A stretch of 64,000 bases of DNA. Source: Rhizobiales bacterium IMCC20636 (GTDB taxonomy: Bacteria; Pseudomonadota; Alphaproteobacteria; Rhizobiales; GCA-2746425). The first letter of the stretch is position 1. Each line of letters begins with the position of its first letter. This document shows positions 36,247 to 47,383 of this stretch, in pieces. The stretch covers positions 1,395,001 through 1,459,000 of the forward strand of contig CP018226.1 in assembly GCA_016865015.1 (NCBI GenBank), in the 5' to 3' direction. The translations under genes were made by a program, and so were the position numbers. A model generated the notes under the pieces. The model made no database searches and was not told where the DNA came from. It saw only the letters and a list, made by a program, of their open reading frames with translations.

Positions 36247-37002
36247 TCAGCCATGAACCTGAATTTTGTTTCCCGGTTCAATGCGACCATCGGTCAGGAT
36301 TTTACACAACACGCCAAAATCGCGATGACCATAGTGGGTGGACAGATGAGATGGCATATTTATGTCGCGCTCACCGGAAACGGTATTGGCACTTGTCGCG
36401 GCGCATCGCTCGATGCGTTCGGTGACTGCGAGACGGACTGTGCCTATGCTGATTTCTTTCCCGACCCAGGAAAATTCTTCCCAGGCGGCCAAGCCATCAC
36501 ACCACAAATTGCCGCGCCAGCGGCGCTGCGACAACTCAATGCCACTGCTTGCGCACACGGCATCATGAGATGCAATGCTTTGCAGCGACAGGGTTTGCGT
36601 ATCGCGATCTGGCAAATTACCGCCGGGAATGTGTGCCAGCTGATAGGGCGCTGGCTGTGCTGCCCCGCCATAGTTTTCGATCAGAGCGCTGAACCGGATC
36701 ATGTCCTCCGGCTTTGATACGCTGAAGCTGTGATCTGCGCCCTGATGATCGGTGACGGTGATGACGCCGGTTGCGTCATCATATCGTGTGGCAATGGTGG
36801 CCAGTTTCGGGGTGAGGGCGACAACCACAAAATTGCTGCGTTTAACCCAGACAGGATCAATCGCATTATAGTCGGATGCTCTGTGCGCCAGCGCGAATTT
36901 CCGATCACCGGCAAGGGGTTGGCCGACTTCCAGCTCTGCGAATGACAGGCTTTCAGGCGCCATGCCCTTTATCGGATAACGATAGATATCGGTCAATTGC
37001 AC
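36247..37002 (-). CDS. MOSC-domain protein (mARC/YcbX-like)
   Basis: A 251-residue protein with an N-terminal beta-barrel MOSC_N region (MQLTDIYRYPIKGMAPESLS, GDRKFALAHR) and a MOSC domain (RRWRGNLWCDGLAAWEEFSW, ERIERCAATSANTVSGERD). The cysteine in ERCAAT matches the molybdenum ligand of this family. Members carry Mo cofactor and reduce N-hydroxylated compounds. GTG start at 37002. 25 bp upstream of the EEP gene on the same strand. Confidence 0.87.
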   Translation of the reverse strand: MQLTDIYRYPIKGMAPESLSFAELEVGQPLAGDRKFALAHRASDYNAIDPVWVKRSNFVVVALTPKLATIATRYDDATGVITVTDHQGADHSFSVSKPEDMIRFSALIENYGGAAQPAPYQLAHIPGGNLPDRDTQTLSLQSIASHDAVCASSGIELSQRRWRGNLWCDGLAAWEEFSWVGKEISIGTVRLAVTERIERCAATSANTVSGERDINMPSHLSTHYGHRDFGVLCKILTDGRIEPGNKIQVHG

Positions 37003-37033
37003 AGTGACATATCCTGTTCGAATGCGATCACTT

Positions 37034-37507
37034 CTAAATGAAAGTCACCTCAAGAATTTCATAGCCGCGTGCACCGCCTGGTGCAGCAACTTCGATGGAA
37101 TCGCCAACGGACTTTCCAATCAAGGCGCGCGATATGGGCGAGGAAATGGAGATCTTTCCTGCCTTCACATCGGATTCAGCATCACCCACAACCTGATAGG
37201 TGATTTCCTCATCCGTGTCTTCATCAGCCAGCTTGACGGTAGCGCCGAACTTGACCGTATCCCCAGACAGCTTCGAAATGTCGATAATTTCGGCGCGTGC
37301 GAGTTGGTCTTCCAGTTCTGCGATGCGGCCTTCATTGTGGCTCTGCGCTTCCTTGGCTGCATGATATTCCGCATTTTCCGAAAGATCACCATGCGCGCGT
37401 GCTTCTGAAATTGCCGCAATGATGCGGGGGCGCTCTTCATGAGTGCGCCGTGTGAATTCCTCTTGCAACGCTGCGTTGCCGTTGGCAGTCATAGGGATCT
37501 TGTCCAT
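37034..37507 (-). CDS. greA: Transcription elongation factor GreA
   Basis: A 157-residue protein with an N-terminal coiled-coil hairpin bearing the tip acidic residues ([20 protein letters not shown]) and a C-terminal FKBP-like domain ([18 protein letters not shown]). It rescues backtracked RNA polymerase by stimulating transcript cleavage. AAGGGAC 6 nt before the ATG supports the start. Follows carB on the same strand, as usual in Rhizobiales. Confidence 0.95.
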   Translation of the reverse strand: MDKIPMTANGNAALQEEFTRRTHEERPRIIAAISEARAHGDLSENAEYHAAKEAQSHNEGRIAELEDQLARAEIIDISKLSGDTVKFGATVKLADEDTDEEITYQVVGDAESDVKAGKISISSPISRALIGKSVGDSIEVAAPGGARGYEILEVTFI

Positions 37508-37571
37508 TGATGTCCCTTCTCCAAATAGTGGACCATTGACGCTGCGGTTCGCAGGCGCCTGTGCGGCCCAG

Positions 37572-37612
37572 ACAAAAAGAAAAGCGGACCGCCCATTCTG
37601 GTAAGAATGGGC
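37572..37612 (-). terminator. Terminator after carB
   Basis: GCCCATTCT pairs perfectly with AGAATGGGC around a 4-nt loop on the minus strand, 21 bp after the carB stop, followed after 6 nt by CTTTTCTTTTTG. Confidence 0.6.
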
Positions 37613-37633
37613 AGCCCAGCTCAGATGCTTACT

Positions 37634-40600
37634 TCAGCTAAAGTACGACTGAAGTGCGCGAACTTCAAGCGTTCCGCTTGCAAAGGCTTCAATTCCGTCC
37701 GTTGCGGCAATCGCACCGGCCAGAGTTGTGTAATATGGAACCTTGTTCATCAGGGCTGCCTGACGCAGGGAACGACTGTCAGTCAGCGCCTGCGCGCCTT
37801 CGGTTGTGTTGAACACCAAGGCGATTTCATTGTTCTTGATGGCATCGACAATATGCGGTCGTCCTTCCAGAACCTTGTTGACCTTGGTGCAGCTCACACC
37901 CTGTTGTGTCAGATATTGCGCGGTTCCGCTGGTCGCGAGTACGGTAAACCCGAGACGTTCAAGCTTGATAATCGTGTCCAGAATACGCGGCTTATCCTTG
38001 TCACGTACCGACACGAACACCTTGCCACCGACCGGAACCCTTGTTCCGCTGCCCAGTTGGCTTTTGGCGAAGGCGATTGGGAAACTGCTGTCCAACCCCA
38101 TGACTTCGCCGGTTGAGCGCATTTCCGGTCCAAGAACCGTATCAACCCCTGGAAAGCGCGCAAAAGGAAACACAGCTTCCTTGACGGCAATGTGGTCGAA
38201 GGCCGGTTTCTTAAGGTTCATGTCTGCAAGACGTTCACCCGCCATGACGCGCGAGGCCAGTTTGGCAATCGGCATGCCTATGGTCTTGGCGACAAAGGGA
38301 ACAGTACGGCTGGCCCTTGGATTGACTTCGAGCACATAGATATCATTGTCCTTGATGGCATATTGCATGTTCATCAGACCAACCACGCCAATGGCAAGCG
38401 CCATGGCTTTCGTCTGTTTCTCCAATTGTTCCAGAACATCGGGTCCCAAAGAAAATGGCGGCAGGGAACAGGCGCTGTCACCGGAGTGAATGCCGGCTTC
38501 CTCGATGTGTTCCATGATGCCGCAAACAAACACATCGGTGCCGTCGCATATTGCGTCTACATCAACTTCGATGGCATCTGACAGATAGGAGTCGATCAGA
38601 ACCGGCGATGATCCGGACACAATGACCGCCTGAGTGATGTAGCGTTCCAGATGAGCCGTGTCGCGGACAATCTCCATGGCCCGGCCGCCCAGCACGTATG
38701 AGGGGCGAATGACCACCGGATAGCCAATTTCCTCAGCAATGATTCGGGCTTCTTCTCCCGAGCGGGCAATCCCGTTCTGTGGCTGTTTCTGATCGACCTT
38801 GATCAGCAACTCCTTGAAGCGGTCACGATCCTCTGCCAGATCAATTGCGTCTGGTGGGGTGCCGAGGATGGGAACGCCGGCATCTTCCAGCGCCTGCGCC
38901 AGGTTCAGCGGTGTCTGGCCGCCAAACTGGACGATGACACCGTGCAAAGTACCATTGGATGTTTCTGTGCGGACAATTTCCAGAACGTCTTCTGCTGTCA
39001 GTGGTTCGAAATAAAGACGGTCCGAGGTATCGTAATCGGTTGAAACTGTTTCCGGATTGCAATTGACCATAATGGTCTCATAGCCAGCATCGTGCAGCGC
39101 AAAAGCTGCATGACAGCAGCAGTAATCAAACTCGATTCCCTGACCAATCCGGTTGGGTCCTCCACCCAGAATGATGATTTTCTTGGCATCCGTCGGCTCG
39201 GCTTCGTCCACCGGCGCACTGCCGAAGGGAACTTCGTAGGTGGAGTACATGTAAGGCGTTGGCGAGGCGAACTCTGCGGCGCAGGTGTCAATTTTCTTGT
39301 AGACCGGGCGCACATTCAGCTTGAGGCGCAGATCATGCACATCCTTTGGCGTCAGATTTGCCAGTTCTGCAAGGCGCGTGTCCGAAAAGCCGGCGGCTTT
39401 CAAGGCACGCAGAGCGCCGGGTGTTTGTGGCAGACCGTGCGCGCGCACGCGTTCTTCCAGAACGATCAGGCCACGTATCTGCTCCAGAAACCACGGCTCT
39501 ATCTGGCAGGCGGCAAAGATTTCATCATCGCTGAGGCCAAGGCGCATGGCCTGCGCCGCTTTCAGAAGGCGGTCAGGTGTGGGCGAGCCAAGGGCCGCGC
39601 GAATGGCGTTCTTGTCATCTCCCTCGCCAAGGCCCGGAATCTCAACTTCATTTAGGCCGGTCAGACCGGTTTCCAGGCCACGCAAGGCTTTTTGCAGAGA
39701 TTCCTGGAAGGTGCGGCCAATCGCCATGACCTCACCGACGGATTTCATGGCTGTACCAAGAATCGGTTCAGCTCCGGCGAATTTTTCAAATGCAAACCGA
39801 GGGATTTTGGTGACGACATAATCGATGGTCGGCTCGAAAGCTGCAGGTGTAGCACCACCGGTGATATCGTTTTCCAGTTCATCCAATGTGTAGCCAACGG
39901 CCAGTTTCGCAGCGATCTTGGCGATCGGGAAACCGGTCGCTTTCGAGGCGAGGGCGGATGACCGCGATACACGCGGGTTCATTTCAATCACGACAAGGCG
40001 GCCATCAGCCGGATTGACCGCGAATTGCACGTTTGATCCGCCGGTTTCCACACCAATCTCACGTAGCACCGCAAGCGATGCGTTGCGCATGATCTGATAT
40101 TCCTTGTCGGTCAGGGTCAGTGCCGGTGCGACCGTGATGCTGTCACCGGTGTGGACGCCCATCGGGTCCACATTCTCGATGGAACAGATGATGATGCAAT
40201 TGTCGTCCTTGTCGCGGACCACTTCCATTTCATATTCTTTCCAACCGACAATGGATTCCTCAATGAGGATTTCCTTGGTTGGAGATGCATCCAGACCGCT
40301 TTCAACGATGGTCAGAAATTCATCGCGATTATAGGCGATGCCGCCACCGGTTCCGCCCATGGTGAAACTGGGGCGGATGATGGTTGGCAAACCGATCACT
40401 TCCAGCGCTTCCATAGCTTCAGACACAGAGTGGGCGAGGCGGGAACGTGGGCTTTCCAGACCGATCTTGTCCATGGCCTTGCGGAACAGGTCCCGATCTT
40501 CAGCCTTGTCGATAGCGTCAGGCGTTGCGCCGATCATTTCCACGCCATACTTTTCGAGCACACCCATTTTGCGCAAGGACAGAGAACAGTTGAGCGCGGT

Positions 40601-40879
40601 CTGCCCACCCATTGTGGGCAGCAAGGCGTCCGGGCGTTCCTTCTCGATGATCTTTGCGACAATTTCCGGCGTGATGGGCTCAATATAAGTTGCGTCCGCC
40701 AGGTCGGGATCGGTCATGATTGTTGCGGGATTGGAGTTTACCAGAATGACCCGGTAACCTTCTTCCTTCAGCGCCTTGCAGGCCTGTGTTCCCGAGTAAT
40801 CAAACTCGCAGGCTTGCCCAATGATAATGGGGCCGGCACCAATGATGAGGATGGAGTTGATATCTGTGCGTTTTGGCAT
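37634..40879 (-). CDS. carB: Carbamoyl-phosphate synthase large subunit
   Basis: A 1081-residue protein with the full CarB layout. The first ATP-grasp half (about residues 1-400) starts [20 protein letters not shown] and contains [14 protein letters not shown]. An oligomerisation domain lies between about 410 and 550. The second ATP-grasp half (about 560-940) has [17 protein letters not shown] and [17 protein letters not shown]-terminal MGS-like allosteric domain has [13 protein letters not shown]. With CarA it makes carbamoyl phosphate for arginine and pyrimidine synthesis. carA lies 2.4 kb away with two opposite-strand genes between. Confidence 0.97.
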   Translation of the reverse strand: MPKRTDINSILIIGAGPIIIGQACEFDYSGTQACKALKEEGYRVILVNSNPATIMTDPDLADATYIEPITPEIVAKIIEKERPDALLPTMGGQTALNCSLSLRKMGVLEKYGVEMIGATPDAIDKAEDRDLFRKAMDKIGLESPRSRLAHSVSEAMEALEVIGLPTIIRPSFTMGGTGGGIAYNRDEFLTIVESGLDASPTKEILIEESIVGWKEYEMEVVRDKDDNCIIICSIENVDPMGVHTGDSITVAPALTLTDKEYQIMRNASLAVLREIGVETGGSNVQFAVNPADGRLVVIEMNPRVSRSSALASKATGFPIAKIAAKLAVGYTLDELENDITGGATPAAFEPTIDYVVTKIPRFAFEKFAGAEPILGTAMKSVGEVMAIGRTFQESLQKALRGLETGLTGLNEVEIPGLGEGDDKNAIRAALGSPTPDRLLKAAQAMRLGLSDDEIFAACQIEPWFLEQIRGLIVLEERVRAHGLPQTPGALRALKAAGFSDTRLAELANLTPKDVHDLRLKLNVRPVYKKIDTCAAEFASPTPYMYSTYEVPFGSAPVDEAEPTDAKKIIILGGGPNRIGQGIEFDYCCCHAAFALHDAGYETIMVNCNPETVSTDYDTSDRLYFEPLTAEDVLEIVRTETSNGTLHGVIVQFGGQTPLNLAQALEDAGVPILGTPPDAIDLAEDRDRFKELLIKVDQKQPQNGIARSGEEARIIAEEIGYPVVIRPSYVLGGRAMEIVRDTAHLERYITQAVIVSGSSPVLIDSYLSDAIEVDVDAICDGTDVFVCGIMEHIEEAGIHSGDSACSLPPFSLGPDVLEQLEKQTKAMALAIGVVGLMNMQYAIKDNDIYVLEVNPRASRTVPFVAKTIGMPIAKLASRVMAGERLADMNLKKPAFDHIAVKEAVFPFARFPGVDTVLGPEMRSTGEVMGLDSSFPIAFAKSQLGSGTRVPVGGKVFVSVRDKDKPRILDTIIKLERLGFTVLATSGTAQYLTQQGVSCTKVNKVLEGRPHIVDAIKNNEIALVFNTTEGAQALTDSRSLRQAALMNKVPYYTTLAGAIAATDGIEAFASGTLEVRALQSYFS

Positions 40880-41076
40880 GGTTGATCTTCTAGCAAGTCT
40901 TTGGTTGCGGATGGTCGAATTCGACTTATGCCGGATGTATAGGGATGTTTGATGCTGCTATAGGCGATTAGAACCCCGTGTGGAAGGGCGCACCCAAGAT
41001 TTATTGGTTGTTACTGACTCCACTCTGGGCCAATCTGGGGGTTCAGATTGACCATGACTTGGACCAAGGAATTGCC

Positions 41077-42012
41077 ATGCGCTGGAAAGGCCGTCGCCAA
41101 AGCTCTAATGTTGATGACCGCCGTGGATCAGGCGGGAGCGGGTTTCGCTTTCCAAGACGAACCGCATCTTCACGGCGCGTGCGCCTGCCTTCGGGCGGAG
41201 GCGGGAAGTCCGGCAAGGGAATTCTGACACTGGTTGTTGTGGCCGGTGTCGCCTGGTTTGTGTTTGGCATAAACCCGCTCACGCTGCTGGGTGGCTTGTC
41301 CGGCGGGTCCGGTGGCGGCATTCCATTTGAGCAGTCACGGCCAACCGAGCAATCCACCGGAACGCAGCGCAATGATGAGATGAAGGCGTTCATTTCGACC
41401 GTTCTGGCGGAAACAGAAGACATATGGAACGCCGTTTTTGCTGCCAGCGGGCGCGATTACGAGGAGCCGCGGCTTCAACTCTTCACCGGTCAGGTGCGTT
41501 CTGCCTGTGGTTTTGCTTCTGCTGCGTCGGGTCCGTTCTACTGCCCGGGTGACAAGCAGATCTACATTGATCTGTCGTTTTATGATGAATTGCGCAAACG
41601 CTTTGATGCACCGGGTGATTTTGCACAAGCCTATGTGCTGGCTCATGAGGTGGGCCATCATGTGCAGAATCTTGTCGGTGTTCTTCCCGAGTTCAACAAG
41701 GCGCGCCAATCCATGAGCAAGACCGAGGCAAATGCCATGTCCGTGCGTGTGGAACTGCAGGCAGATTGTTTTGCCGGTGTGTGGGGTTTCAATGCTGAAA
41801 AGCGCGGATTGCTGGAAAAGGGCGATCTGGAAGAGGCACTGAATGCGGCCACGCAAATTGGCGATGACGCGATCCAGAAACGGACACAGGGTTACGTTGT
41901 GCCGGAGAGTTTCAACCACGGAACATCAGAGCAGCGGCAATACTGGTTCCGCCGCGGCTTTGAATCGGGTGAAACAGGGCAGTGCGATACGTTTACAGAT
42001 ACACGGATTTAG
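41077..42012 (+). CDS. YpfJ-type neutral zinc metallopeptidase
   Basis: A 311-residue protein, start fixed by AAGGA 6 nt before the ATG at 41077. The N-terminus is basic (MRWKGRRQSSNVDDRRGSGG), followed by one membrane helix (GILTLVVVAGVAWFVFGI). The catalytic site is AHEVGHHVQNLVG with a downstream Glu in VELQADCFAGVWG, the pattern of the YpfJ family. Substrate and role are unknown. Divergent from carB. Confidence 0.87.
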   Translation: MRWKGRRQSSNVDDRRGSGGSGFRFPRRTASSRRVRLPSGGGGKSGKGILTLVVVAGVAWFVFGINPLTLLGGLSGGSGGGIPFEQSRPTEQSTGTQRNDEMKAFISTVLAETEDIWNAVFAASGRDYEEPRLQLFTGQVRSACGFASAASGPFYCPGDKQIYIDLSFYDELRKRFDAPGDFAQAYVLAHEVGHHVQNLVGVLPEFNKARQSMSKTEANAMSVRVELQADCFAGVWGFNAEKRGLLEKGDLEEALNAATQIGDDAIQKRTQGYVVPESFNHGTSEQRQYWFRRGFESGETGQCDTFTDTRI

Positions 42013-42156
42013 AGCCGGTCCGGCTGCTTTGCTTGCCGTGTTGGTGTAATTTATGCAGACGTTCGGCGAGCCATGTATTCCCCGGGGCTGCTGGATCAGC
42101 GTGGCGCTGGCATCGCCGCTCTTTACAAGTGTGGTTTGAAACCTAGTTGGGGTTAC

Positions 42157-43230
42157 ATGACACGGCGTAAATTTCTGAAATATTTTTCTTTGTCCAGCAT
42201 TGCCGCAACTTTCGGTGGCGGGGCCTGGTTTGGGTCGACCAAACCGGCGAATTCCTATTATTCCGGGCCGGTTGCACCCAATTTTGACGGGCGTGTTTTC
42301 TTCAATCCAAAAGGGCAGGAGCCGCTTGGGTTCAAAGACCTTTTGAAATGGCAGTTCGGTGAGACAAAGGCGACGTGGCCTGTGAGCTATGCAAGTCCGT
42401 TTGACGGCGCAGTGCCAGAGCGGCGGCGTGAAGGGCTGACCATCACCATGATTGGCCATGCGACGCTGCTGATACAGGTTTCCGGGCTCAATTTTCTCAC
42501 GGATCCGGTGTTTTCAGACCGCGCCAGTCCCTTGTCTTTTGCCGGCCCCAAGCGGGTTGTCAAACCGGGAGTGTCGCTGGACAATCTGCCGCCGATCGAC
42601 TGCGTCTTGCTGTCTCATAACCACTATGACCACATGGATATGTGGTCTCTTGCTGCATTGGTGGCTGCGCATGATCCGCTTATCGTCACGCCCCATGGCA
42701 ATGATACGATCATCCGCAATAATATTGCCAACGCCCGGATAGAGACCGGCGGTTGGGGAGATGTCGCCGTGGTAAACGAGCTGGCAAAAGTTCATTTTGA
42801 GCCGATCCATCATTGGTCCGCACGTGGTGCGCGGGACAGGCGCATGGCGCTGTGGTCGGGTTTTGTGGTGGAGGCACCATCAGGCAAGGTCTATGTGGTT
42901 GGCGATACGGGCTTTCATGGCGGGGTGAATTATCGGGCGGCAGCTGAAAAGCATGGCGGATTTGATGCGGCCATTTTGCCGATTGGTGCTTATGATCCGC
43001 GCTGGTTCATGGAGGCGCAGCATCAGAACCCGGAGGAAGCCGTCGAAGGGCATAAATTGTGCAAGGCACAGGTGTCGATTGCCCATCATTGGGGCACGTT
43101 TCAGCTTACCAATGAACCCATTGAAGAGCCGATAGAACGGCTTGCAGCGGCCCGAGCCGCGCAGGGACTGGCGGATGATGCGTTTATCGTTCTGCGGCCC
43201 GGCGAGGCCTATCAGCGAAACCCTTCATAG
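42157..43230 (+). CDS. Tat-exported MBL-fold hydrolase (NAPE-PLD/UlaG-like)
   Basis: A 357-residue protein. The start at ATG 42157 (GGGG 5 nt upstream) gives a twin-arginine signal TRRKFLKYFSLSSIAATF, implying export to the periplasm. The metallo-beta-lactamase motifs are complete: SHNHYDHMD, VGDTGFHGG, SIAHHWGTF. It is close to the NAPE-phospholipase D-like group of membrane-lipid hydrolases. Convergent with carA. Confidence 0.85.
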   Translation: MTRRKFLKYFSLSSIAATFGGGAWFGSTKPANSYYSGPVAPNFDGRVFFNPKGQEPLGFKDLLKWQFGETKATWPVSYASPFDGAVPERRREGLTITMIGHATLLIQVSGLNFLTDPVFSDRASPLSFAGPKRVVKPGVSLDNLPPIDCVLLSHNHYDHMDMWSLAALVAAHDPLIVTPHGNDTIIRNNIANARIETGGWGDVAVVNELAKVHFEPIHHWSARGARDRRMALWSGFVVEAPSGKVYVVGDTGFHGGVNYRAAAEKHGGFDAAILPIGAYDPRWFMEAQHQNPEEAVEGHKLCKAQVSIAHHWGTFQLTNEPIEEPIERLAAARAAQGLADDAFIVLRPGEAYQRNPS

Positions 43231-43253
43231 GGTTTGGGCTTCAGGTTCTGGCC

Positions 43254-44453
43254 TCAGGCCGCTTTCATCAGATCAACAAAGCGCTGGAACAGATAATGGC
43301 TGTCCTGGGGTCCGGGGGAGGCTTCAGGATGATGCTGAACCGAGAAAATCGGCTTGCCCTTGACCTGAAGTCCGCAATTGGACCCGTCAAACAGGGATGT
43401 GTGTGTTGGTTCCACACCGTTCGGGAATGTTGTTTCATCCACAGCAAAGCCGTGATTCATGCTGGTGATTTCGACCTTGTCGGTGGTGTGATCCATGACC
43501 GGATGGTTGGCTCCGTGATGACCCTGATGCATTTTCTTGGTTTTTGCACCCAGTGCCAGTGCCAATATCTGATGGCCTAGGCATATGCCGAATATGGGCA
43601 ACCCGCTGTCGATGAGCGTTTTGATTGTGGGAACAGCGTAAGCGCCGGTGGCTGCCGGGTCTCCCGGGCCGTTTGACAGGAAAATACCATCTGGCTGGTG
43701 GCCGAGAACGGTTTCTGCCGAGGCGGTGCCGGGAACAATCGTGACCTTGCAGCCAAGACCGGCCAGCAGCCGGAGAATATTGCGCTTCACACCATAGTCG
43801 ATGGCCACAATATGCAAATCTGGATTGACCTGCTGACCATAGCCCTTGCCCCATACCCAGGGTGTTTCGTCCCAATGGACGGTTTGCAACGTGGAGACAC
43901 CCTTTGCCAGATCGACGCCTTCCATTGACGGCAGGTCTGCCGCGCGGGATGTCAAATCATCTGTATCAAAGGTCCCGGTGGGGCTGTGAACGATGAGCGC
44001 GTTGATCATGCCGCCTTCGCGGATCTTTGACGTCAGGGCGCGTGTATCGATGCCGCAAATGCCGACAATGCCCCGGGCTTTCAGCCAATGATCGAAATTC
44101 TGCCCGGCGCGATAATTGGCTGCATCGGTGATATTGGCTTTCAGAACGCAGCCGCGTGCTCCATGACCTGAGGCAAGATTCAGGCTTTCCAGATCTTCGT
44201 CATTACTGCCGACATTGCCGATATGGGGAAATGTGAATGTGATGATCTGGCCGGCATAGGACGGATCTGTGAGAATTTCCTGATAACCGGTAATGGCGGT
44301 GTTGAAGCACACCTCACCAGCTGCTTCGCCGATGCTGCCGCAGCCCATGCCATACAGAATTGTGCCGTCCGCAAGGACCAGAGCTGCTGTCGGGGCAACT
44401 TCCTGCCATTGTGGTAAATCGATGTTGGGCGCGGTCTGGCTTGTGGCTTGCAT
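43254..44453 (-). CDS. carA: Carbamoyl-phosphate synthase small subunit
   Basis: A 399-residue glutaminase subunit. The N-terminal CPSase_sm domain starts near LVLADGTILYGMGCG; the C-terminal class I amidotransferase has the catalytic Cys in FGICLGHQILAL and His-x-Glu in SVQHHPEASPG. It supplies ammonia to CarB. The ATG at 44453 has GGAG 7 nt upstream. It is not adjacent to carB. Confidence 0.96.
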   Translation of the reverse strand: MQATSQTAPNIDLPQWQEVAPTAALVLADGTILYGMGCGSIGEAAGEVCFNTAITGYQEILTDPSYAGQIITFTFPHIGNVGSNDEDLESLNLASGHGARGCVLKANITDAANYRAGQNFDHWLKARGIVGICGIDTRALTSKIREGGMINALIVHSPTGTFDTDDLTSRAADLPSMEGVDLAKGVSTLQTVHWDETPWVWGKGYGQQVNPDLHIVAIDYGVKRNILRLLAGLGCKVTIVPGTASAETVLGHQPDGIFLSNGPGDPAATGAYAVPTIKTLIDSGLPIFGICLGHQILALALGAKTKKMHQGHHGANHPVMDHTTDKVEITSMNHGFAVDETTFPNGVEPTHTSLFDGSNCGLQVKGKPIFSVQHHPEASPGPQDSHYLFQRFVDLMKAA

Positions 44454-44825
44454 AAAACACTCCAAATGTGTTCAGAAACGGGTTTTGACGCGGCAAATTG
44501 TCTTAGGTGTTACTTAGGTTTCACACAGTTTTTTGCAATGGTGCCAAATGTGGGCCCACACTGCGCTGCACCTAGGCTTGCAGCAGGGGTCGGATCGCAT
44601 GTCTGTGCAGTAAATTCAAGCCTGCCATGCACACTTTGCACGGACTAAGCCTTGTCAAAGCGTCGCAAAAACTACACATAGGTGGCAACAAGATGGTCGG
44701 AATTGCTTCAAATTCAGGCTGAAAATGGTATACAGGCGCTATTGGCATTATCCGGCATCAGAATCAAACGACCGGATATGCAGCGCCTTTGTGATATTGA
44801 GTGCAAAAAAGGGTCATAGATCTAC
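44454..44825. other. Intergenic region between divergent carA and yqeY
   Basis: About 370 bp. It should contain the carA promoter and leader. I see no ORF leader peptide or riboswitch that I can support. Confidence 0.4.
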
Positions 44826-45275
44826 ATGCGCGAACAAATTGCTGAAGCTTTGAACGAAGCTGTAAAGGCGCAGGATAAGAAGCAGATATGTACTCTGCGT
44901 CTGATAAATGCTGCCATCAAAGATCGTGATATCGCATTGCGCGGTACTGGCAAGGATAAGGTCAGTGACGACGAAGTGCTGAGTCTGCTTGCGAAAATGA
45001 TCAAGCAGCGTGAGGATTCCTCCCGGCAGTATGAGAATGCCGGACGGCTGGATTTGGCCGAGCGGGAACGCAAGGAGATGGAAATCATCAGTTCCTTCCT
45101 GCCCAGCCAATTGCCAGCTGAAGAAGTGCGCAAGGCTGTGAAAGACGTTGTTGCCGATATTGGTGCCAACAGCCTGCGTGACATGGGCAAATGCATCAAT
45201 ACGCTGAAAAAGCGCTATCCCGGACAAATGGATTTTGTTCAGGCCAGCGGCGTGGTGAAAGAGCTTCTGCGTTAG
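44826..45275 (+). CDS. GatB/YqeY-domain protein
   Basis: A 149-residue YqeY-family protein: MREQIAEALNEAVKAQDKKQ, TLRLINAAIKDRDIA, REDSSRQYENAGRLDLAERE, SFLPSQLPAEEV. The family resembles the tail domain of the tRNA-amidotransferase GatB and binds tRNA-like substrates; its task is unknown. It sits just before dnaG as in many Rhizobiales, but a strong terminator separates the two genes. Confidence 0.9.
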   Translation: MREQIAEALNEAVKAQDKKQICTLRLINAAIKDRDIALRGTGKDKVSDDEVLSLLAKMIKQREDSSRQYENAGRLDLAERERKEMEIISSFLPSQLPAEEVRKAVKDVVADIGANSLRDMGKCINTLKKRYPGQMDFVQASGVVKELLR

Positions 45276-45334
45276 TCTGATCCGGTCCATTCGGACTTTC
45301 GGTGTTATCCACAGCCGGTTGAACAAGATTTTTG

Positions 45335-45373
45335 CAAGGCGTCGGGTTATGCTACCTGACGCCTTGTTTTTTT
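45335..45373 (+). terminator. Rho-independent terminator after yqeY
   Basis: CAAGGCGTC pairs with GACGCCTTG, with an inner GGT/ACC pair, followed by seven T. It sits 25 bp before the dnaG start, so dnaG needs its own promoter or read-through. Confidence 0.8.
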
Positions 45374-45397
45374 GCCTCTTGAGCCCGAACACAACCC

Positions 45398-47317
45398 ATG
45401 CGCTTTGATGACAGATTTCTGGAAGACATTCGTGCCCGTCTGAATATTTCAGATGTGGTGGGGCGGCGCGTGACCTGGGACCGCAAGAAATCACAGCCAT
45501 CCAAGGGTGATTACTGGGCCTGTTGCCCGTTTCACAATGAAAAGTCGCCGAGTTTTCATGCTGATGACCGACGCGCCCGATATCACTGTTTCGGGTGTGG
45601 ACAATCGGGTGACGTGTTTCGATTTCTGACCGAAACCGAGGGAGTCTCTTTCCCGGAAGCGGTCGAGCGCCTGGCCGGTGAAGCCGGTCTGTCCCTGCCC
45701 GAACGCGACCCGGATGCGGAGAAACGCGCCCAGCGTCGCGGCTCGCTGTATGAGGTGATGGATCTGGCCAACAGCTTTTTCCAGCAGTCCCTGCAAAGCT
45801 CAGATGGCGCTGCAGCGCGGCGGTATCTGCGTGATCGCGGTCTGTCGCTGGCAGTCCAGCAGGAATTCGGCGTCGGTTTCGCGCCGGACAGCCGCAATGC
45901 ACTGAAGCAGTTTCTCGCAGGCAAGGGCGTTTCCCAGGACGACATGGTCGAGGCTGGCTTGCTGATTGCCGGGCCTGATATTTCCGTTTCCTATGACAGG
46001 TTTCGCAACCGGATTTCATTCCCGATTGCTGATGCGCGGGGGCGTTGCATCGCTTTCGGGGGCCGTGCGCTGTCGGCAGATGTACCGGCGAAGTATCTGA
46101 ACTCGCCTGAGACACCGCTCTTTTCGAAAAGCTATCTTCTGTACAATCATCACCGTGCACGCGAACCGGTGCATCACGGCGCGCCGCTGTTGGTGGTTGA
46201 AGGCTATATGGACGTCATTGCCTGCGCTGCGCACGGTCTTGAAGGATCCGTTGCGCCCATGGGAACAGCGCTGACAGAAGAACAGTTGCAATTGTTGTGG
46301 CGCATGAATGACAGCCCGGTGCTTTGTTTTGATGGTGATGCGGCCGGTTTCAAGGCTGCAGGCCGGGCGGCCGATATGGCGATGACACATCTCAAGCCCG
46401 GCAAGACGGTGCGGTTTGTGCTGCTGCCCAACGGGCAGGATCCGGATGATTTGCTGCGCAGTGCCGGGCGTGATGCCATGGATACATTCATTCGCAGCGC
46501 CAAAGCGCTCAGTGACATGGTGTGGTCGCGCGAAACCGAAAACGGCGTGTTTGATACGCCGGAGCGGAAGGCTGAACTGGAGGACCGGATTCGTGGTCTG
46601 ACGCGGATCATGACCAATGATACGATCCGGCGCCACTATGAGCAGGAGTTTCGTGAGCGACTGCAGGCGTTTTTCGGCCAAACATCCGGAAAGGGGTCTT
46701 CCAGACGTACGGGCGGATTTGGCGGCAAGACAAAAGCGGGCGGGCGCAAGGTCTCTTTCTCGGTCAGCCGGAGCCTGTCGCAAAGTCCGCTGGTTTCAAG
46801 CTTTGCAGCGGGAAATGCCAGTTCGGTCATTTCGCCGCGCAACGCGGTGCTGTTGATGACGATGATCAATCATCCAATATTGCTGGACCGTCATGATGAC
46901 GCGTTTTCGACCCTGCAATTCGACCAGGGTGAGTTGAACCGGTTGCATCAGGTCCTGATCAGCATTCTGGCGGAAGACCCAGAGCAGAATCCAACTGCGA
47001 TCAAGGATGCGCTGAAGCGCCGTGGCTATGAGGCGCTGTTGCACCGGTTAGAGCTGACATTGGCATCTGTCGGCCTGTGGCAGACACGTGAACAGGCCGA
47101 CCCGATGGACGCCGAAGAGGGCTGGCGTCAGGCGCTGGCGCTGCATGAAAAGGGCGCTGTGCTGCGCGATGAGTTGCGGGTTGCCGAATTGGCGCTGAAT
47201 GATGAGGCGACTGAAGCCAATTTTGCACGATTGGTCGAGATACAGCATGATCTGGAAAGCAATGAGCACATTCATGCGCTTATTGAAGGGTTCGGGGCTC
47301 TTTCCGGACAGTCTTGA
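45398..47317 (+). CDS. dnaG: DNA primase
   Basis: A 639-residue primase. The CHC2 zinc finger has Cys43, His46, Cys64 and Cys67 (CCPFHNEK and RYHCFGCG). The catalytic core follows with the TOPRIM acidic motif VVEGYMDVIA, and later FDGDAAGFKAAGRAADMAM. The C-terminal helicase-binding region is degenerate. It makes RNA primers for replication. The ribosome-binding site is weak. The gene that usually follows, rpoD, is 12.7 kb downstream here. Confidence 0.96.
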   Translation: MRFDDRFLEDIRARLNISDVVGRRVTWDRKKSQPSKGDYWACCPFHNEKSPSFHADDRRARYHCFGCGQSGDVFRFLTETEGVSFPEAVERLAGEAGLSLPERDPDAEKRAQRRGSLYEVMDLANSFFQQSLQSSDGAAARRYLRDRGLSLAVQQEFGVGFAPDSRNALKQFLAGKGVSQDDMVEAGLLIAGPDISVSYDRFRNRISFPIADARGRCIAFGGRALSADVPAKYLNSPETPLFSKSYLLYNHHRAREPVHHGAPLLVVEGYMDVIACAAHGLEGSVAPMGTALTEEQLQLLWRMNDSPVLCFDGDAAGFKAAGRAADMAMTHLKPGKTVRFVLLPNGQDPDDLLRSAGRDAMDTFIRSAKALSDMVWSRETENGVFDTPERKAELEDRIRGLTRIMTNDTIRRHYEQEFRERLQAFFGQTSGKGSSRRTGGFGGKTKAGGRKVSFSVSRSLSQSPLVSSFAAGNASSVISPRNAVLLMTMINHPILLDRHDDAFSTLQFDQGELNRLHQVLISILAEDPEQNPTAIKDALKRRGYEALLHRLELTLASVGLWQTREQADPMDAEEGWRQALALHEKGAVLRDELRVAELALNDEATEANFARLVEIQHDLESNEHIHALIEGFGALSGQS

Positions 47318-47383
47318 CGACCAACCCCGGCACAACACCGATCTGTTGGAGGCTTTTCACTTCAGCCTTTTTCAGGGGGCGAA

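Noticed and set aside
39092-39655. Long plus-strand ORFs opposite carB
   Set aside because: They are shadows of carB, which is complete on the minus strand.
44814-46160. 448-codon minus-strand ORF covering yqeY and the start of dnaG
   Set aside because: It is antisense to two conserved genes and reads as low-complexity Arg/Pro/His-rich text with no domain.
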